From Acidaminobacter sp. (lineage in GTDB: Bacteria > Bacillota_A > Clostridia > Peptostreptococcales > Acidaminobacteraceae): DNA of 8,510 bases. Positions within the stretch are counted from its first letter, which is position 1, and every line of letters begins with the position of its first letter. Position numbers and translations under genes: made by a program. Below the pieces are notes generated by a model. It worked only from the letters and a program-made list of their open reading frames with translations, ran no database searches and was not told where the DNA came from. Below, piece by piece: positions 6,842-8,510 of this stretch. The DNA is taken from assembly GCA_009881125.1 (NCBI GenBank), contig WXFH01000401.1, positions 1 to 8,510 on the forward strand. The letters run 5' to 3'.

Positions 6842-6914
6842 TTCAGGATACCTCCTTTTGTTTATTAAGCTGGTTGGCAGACCATCTTTATTCTAACAAA
6901 AGGAGGTATCTGAA
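6842..6914 (-). promoter_or_regulatory. 5' UTR hairpin that sequesters the tnpA ribosome-binding site
   Basis: A 16-bp perfect stem (6847-6862 with 6895-6910), extended by five more pairs after one bulged base, closes a 32-base loop. In tnpA mRNA the 3' arm holds AAGGAGG (6851-6857), nine bases before the ATG, fully paired with the CCTCCTT of the 5' arm. This fits the known IS200 strategy in which a leader stem-loop blocks translation of transcripts entering from outside. Confidence 0.85.
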
Positions 6915-6941
6915 AAAAATACTCATAGCTAAAGCTCTTTA

Positions 6942-6966
6942 GAACCCCCGGTAGAACCGGGGGTTC
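6942..6966 (-). other. GC-rich left-end hairpin of the IS200-type element
   Basis: An 11-bp perfect stem, GAACCCCCGGT with ACCGGGGGTTC, closes a 3-base loop (6953-6955). It lies about 100 bases upstream of tnpA, where an IS200 left-end hairpin is expected. Its outer three bases (6964-6966) are also the first three of the IS1182-family inverted repeat. Confidence 0.65.
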
Positions 6967-6980
6967 AGACTGAAGATAAA
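6964..6980 (+). repeat. Terminal inverted repeat of the IS1182-family element (transposase 3' side)
   Basis: This 17-base end matches the opposite end at 16 of 17 positions. Its tip TTCAG-A-CTGAA is itself self-complementary. Confidence 0.9.
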
Positions 6981-7022
6981 CCCAACTTTCAAGCTGCAAT
7001 ATGGCTTCTGGAAGTTGGGTTT
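6978..7022 (-). terminator. Hairpin overlapping the transposase stop codon
   Basis: An 11-bp stem (AAACCCAACTT / AAGTTGGGTTT, 6978-6988 with 7012-7022) encloses the last codons and the TGA of ORF B, with a small inner AAGC/GCTT pairing. The trailing U's belong to the stem and are followed by ATCTTC, so termination may be weak. It may act in both directions as an insulator at the IS edge. Confidence 0.55.
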
Positions 7023-7819
7023 TCACAGTTTAATGCGGTAAATAATCGTTTTTTTAAAAATAAGCCACTGGTTTTGCTCATGATTCCAATAAGTTTTTTG
7101 AGGTTCATGCACGTAAAGGAGAGCAAGGCTTCATTTTGAACCTTGCCCAAACCTCTATAATGGGTGTACCTCATGGCGTGCTTCTCCTTGCCGTCAGCAA
7201 AGACCCGCTCTATGGTTTCTTTTCTTGCTTTGTAGATCATTTTGATGTCAGAAACATGTCTGAGATGCTCCGCTTCATCCAGATATTCTTTCCATATGTG
7301 TCGAGTGATGACCCGTTGATTTTGCTTACTTTGAGTACATTCTCTCAAACGCGGACAATCTCTACACACAGCTTTATCTGAGCGATAAATTCGGTAACCC
7401 TCCCGATCGATCGTCCCAAGTTGGAGAACTTGATTTTGCGGGCAGATGTAACAATCATGGTATTCGTCATAGATAAACCATTTAACAGGTATCAGGTCAA
7501 AGCTTCCTTTTGGGCGAGTATAGGGCATTGCAGGAAGAATGTTCGATTGCGATAAATAACGGCAGTTGTAAGGTGTCTTATAACCGGCATCTGCGGCTAC
7601 ATGAGTGGGTTTCCCATGGTTCTCTATAACATTCTCCACAAGTGATTTCAACATGACACTGTCATGGACATTACCAGGCGTGACTTCAGTTGCCAGAACA
7701 AATCCATGATCATCACAAACAGTATGGAGGGAATAGGCGAAGCACCGTTCTTTCTCACTTTTGTGAAATAAGCCTGCTTCAGAATCTGTAGTGCTTACTC
7801 TAATTTCTCTTTGACTCAT
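6989..7819 (-). CDS. IS1182-family transposase, C-terminal part (ORF B)
   Basis: 276 residues from an ATG that overlaps the ORF A stop as ATGA. It carries the second and third acidic residues of the RNase H-like DDE domain: D77 in HVAADAGYKT and E204 in RKETIERVF, followed by the K.......YRGLG....E....F..MNLKKL ending typical of the family. Between them is a Cys cluster (C123, C126, C152, C155, C161) that resembles the zinc-binding insertion of DDE_Tnp_1_6 transposases. Without the first Asp, which lies in ORF A, this part alone should be inactive. A -1 frameshift at 7825-7831 would give a 476-residue fusion, the normal family size. Separate translation from this ATG by coupling is possible, but no good ribosome site is visible. 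Confidence 0.85.
   Translation of the reverse strand: MSQREIRVSTTDSEAGLFHKSEKERCFAYSLHTVCDDHGFVLATEVTPGNVHDSVMLKSLVENVIENHGKPTHVAADAGYKTPYNCRYLSQSNILPAMPYTRPKGSFDLIPVKWFIYDEYHDCYICPQNQVLQLGTIDREGYRIYRSDKAVCRDCPRLRECTQSKQNQRVITRHIWKEYLDEAEHLRHVSDIKMIYKARKETIERVFADGKEKHAMRYTHYRGLGKVQNEALLSFTCMNLKKLIGIMSKTSGLFLKKRLFTALNCENPTSRSHIAA
7491..7510. other. No separate feature; interior of the transposase gene
   Basis: This stretch was checked on both strands for internal promoters, attachment sites or passenger genes within the IS1182-family element. None was found, so the element carries only its transposase. Confidence 0.3.
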
Positions 7820-8418
7820 TTCATCTTTTTTTTAAGCGCGCTCTTTTCTATAGTGGCCCGTTCTTTATTTATTTCAGCCTCCAGCTCATCTTGATAAAAT
7901 TTACCTTGTTCCTCGACAAGCTCAATGGTGGTTTTGTTTTTGTTTGCACTGGCTTTCATATGTGTGGAGTCAATAAAAAGGACTTCTGGGTTGATCACTT
8001 TCATTTCGACGCATTTCGCCATTACTTTTCCAAATAGTTCTGCGAAAAGATCATTGTCTCCGAATCGCTTAGCATAGCTTTTGAGAAAACTAGTGAAATG
8101 AGGCAACTCCTCATTTAATCCATAACCTAGATACCAACAGTAGGCAAGATTCACATTGGCTTCCTCCAGAGTTCTACGGACTGATCTAATGCCAAACATC
8201 TTCTTGATCAATGCTAGTTTCAATATCACAACAGGATCTATGCTGGGGCGGCCATTATCGTCACAATAGGTATCTTCAAGTATTTCATACACGAAACCTA
8301 AGTCCAGCAGCCTGTCCATTTTTCTAACCAGATGATCTTTAGGTACCAATTCTTCAAGGCACATCATCATTACTTGATCTCTTTTTCCAAGGTTTTCCTT
8401 CCTGTCATCCACTATCAC
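7816..8418 (-). CDS. IS1182-family transposase, N-terminal part (ORF A)
   Basis: 200 residues from a GTG start. Residues 55-100 are the DUF772 DNA-binding region (GRPSIDPVVILKLALIKK, then RTLEEANVNLAYCWYLGYG). The first catalytic aspartate is D150 in VLFIDSTHMKASANKNK. The frame ends with ALKKKMK and TGA just after a run of eight A's; the homologous reading continues in ORF B one frame back. The annotated GTG at 8418 has no good ribosome site; GTG at 8412, preceded by AGAGGTGAT, may be the real start. Product alone: DNA-binding part without a complete catalytic site, which in other IS families can act as an inhibitor. Confidence 0.85.
   Translation of the reverse strand: MIVDDRKENLGKRDQVMMMCLEELVPKDHLVRKMDRLLDLGFVYEILEDTYCDDNGRPSIDPVVILKLALIKKMFGIRSVRRTLEEANVNLAYCWYLGYGLNEELPHFTSFLKSYAKRFGDNDLFAELFGKVMAKCVEMKVINPEVLFIDSTHMKASANKNKTTIELVEEQGKFYQDELEAEINKERATIEKSALKKKMK
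7825..7831 (-). promoter_or_regulatory. Slippery heptamer A AAA AAG at the ORF A/ORF B junction
   Basis: In ORF A frame the codons read AAA AAA AAG ATG AAA TGA. The heptamer A-AAA-AAG allows both tRNAs to slip back one base, after which translation runs GAT GAA ATG into ORF B. The -1 frame is open only from 7831 to the ORF A stop at 7816, so any shift must occur here. The run of eight A's (7826-7833) would also permit transcriptional slippage. Confidence 0.65.
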
Positions 8419-8440
8419 CTCTGCTTGTAATATTCGACAT

Positions 8441-8476
8441 AAAAAAGAGAACTCCTTTTTGTTTTGGGAGTTCTCT
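8441..8476 (-). terminator. Terminator inside the IS right end, upstream of the transposase
   Basis: On the minus strand a 10-bp stem (AGAGAACTCC / GGAGTTCTCT, 8446-8455 with 8467-8476) with an 11-base loop is followed by five to six T's. It points in the same direction as the transposase and lies before its start, so it would stop transcription entering from outside the element. Confidence 0.8.
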
Positions 8477-8490
8477 CAAAATTCTTTTAC

Positions 8491-8507
8491 TTTTTCTTCA
8501 GTCTGAA
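8491..8507 (-). repeat. Terminal inverted repeat of the IS1182-family element (transposase 5' side)
   Basis: Reads TTCAGACTGAAGAAAAA on the minus strand and matches the opposite end at 16 of 17 positions. The window ends three bases outside it. Confidence 0.9.
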
Positions 8508-8510
8508 ATG

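Larger units (their letters stand above)
6303..6966 (-). mobile_element. IS200-type insertion sequence (IS200/IS605 family), about 660 bp
   Basis: The element contains one Y1 transposase gene and no tnpB, the IS200 arrangement. It has end structures rather than terminal inverted repeats: a GC-rich 11-bp hairpin at 6942-6966 as the likely left end, and hairpins at 6353-6368 and 6303-6316 as right-end candidates, the last followed by TCAA on the minus strand. Total length of about 660 bp fits IS200-type elements (about 700 bp). Exact cleavage sites cannot be set without an empty-site comparison, so both boundaries are estimates; the left edge overlaps the neighbouring IS1182-family end by three bases. 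Confidence 0.75.
6964..8507 (-). mobile_element. IS1182-family insertion sequence, 1544 bp
   Basis: The boundaries are set by terminal inverted repeats: TTCAGACTGAAGATAAA at 6964-6980 and, on the opposite strand at 8491-8507, TTCAGACTGAAGAAAAA (16 of 17 identical). Length and a DUF772-plus-DDE transposase fit the IS1182 family. The transposase is in two frames (ORF A 7816-8418, ORF B 6989-7819). A terminator lies inside the right end and a hairpin overlaps the end of ORF B. Only three bases of right flank are visible (ATG), and no matching ATG occurs in the left flank over about 60 bases, so no short target duplication can be seen. Confidence 0.9.

Noticed and set aside
6326..6882. Inverted 10-mer GTTGGCAGAC at 6873-6882 and 6326-6335 as terminal repeats
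   Set aside because: IS200-type elements have no terminal inverted repeats and one copy lies in the leader loop; chance is plausible at this length.
6634..6942. Plus-strand reading frame of 102 codons over tnpA
   Set aside because: Antisense shadow of tnpA and its leader hairpin; a regulatory antisense RNA is conceivable but the frame itself shows no coding sign.
6942..6966. GC-rich hairpin as a Rho-independent terminator
   Set aside because: No T-tract follows on the plus strand (CAGACTG) and only CTAAAGAG on the minus strand; its place fits an IS200 left end better.
1..8510. CRISPR array, tRNA, rRNA or retron-like RNA
   Set aside because: No regularly spaced repeats and no tRNA or rRNA signature were seen on either strand.

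Overview
All six protein-coding genes or gene fragments lie on the minus strand, so they are transcribed from right to left. The window suggests a moderately AT-rich Gram-positive bacterium of the Clostridia (Bacillota). Evidence is the two secreted S-layer-homology (SLH) proteins with SbsA-type Ig-like repeats, GGAGG-type ribosome sites, U-tailed terminators and clostridial-style IS elements. The genus cannot be fixed from the sequence. TolC-family proteins beside SLH proteins also occur in diderm Bacillota (Negativicutes, Halanaerobiales), so a monoderm envelope is likely but not proven.

Layout from right to left. At 6964-8507 is an almost completely captured IS1182-family element with inverted ends, whose DDE transposase is split into two reading frames at a run of eight A's. 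Directly beside it at about 6303-6966 is an IS200-type element (IS200/IS605 family) with an intact single-domain Y1 transposase and a long hairpin that should hide its ribosome-binding site. A 200-base spacer with an extended -10 promoter candidate leads to two tandem genes for SLH proteins (4896-6095 and 2594-4732). They share 116 of 160 residues in the anchor half, without gaps, and diverge completely in their exported Ig-like half (two versus about five repeats). After a long palindromic terminator and a TATAAT promoter comes a two-gene operon (1141-2406 and 45-1139) for paired, signal-peptide-bearing TolC/OEP-like coiled-coil proteins. The two genes are one base apart, and a canonical terminator ends the operon at 11-37.

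Working picture: the native segment is a cell-surface locus. The SLH proteins would bind the wall polymer and display Ig-like domains. The two TolC-like proteins are exported helical-hairpin proteins that lack recognisable barrel strands, and their job in a possibly outer-membrane-free cell is unknown. The right 2.2 kb is mobile DNA stacked upstream of this locus. The points most worth a second look are the barrel-poor TolC-like pair, the transposase frameshift site, the transcription and translation shields built into both IS elements, and the overlap of the two IS ends at a GC-rich hairpin.
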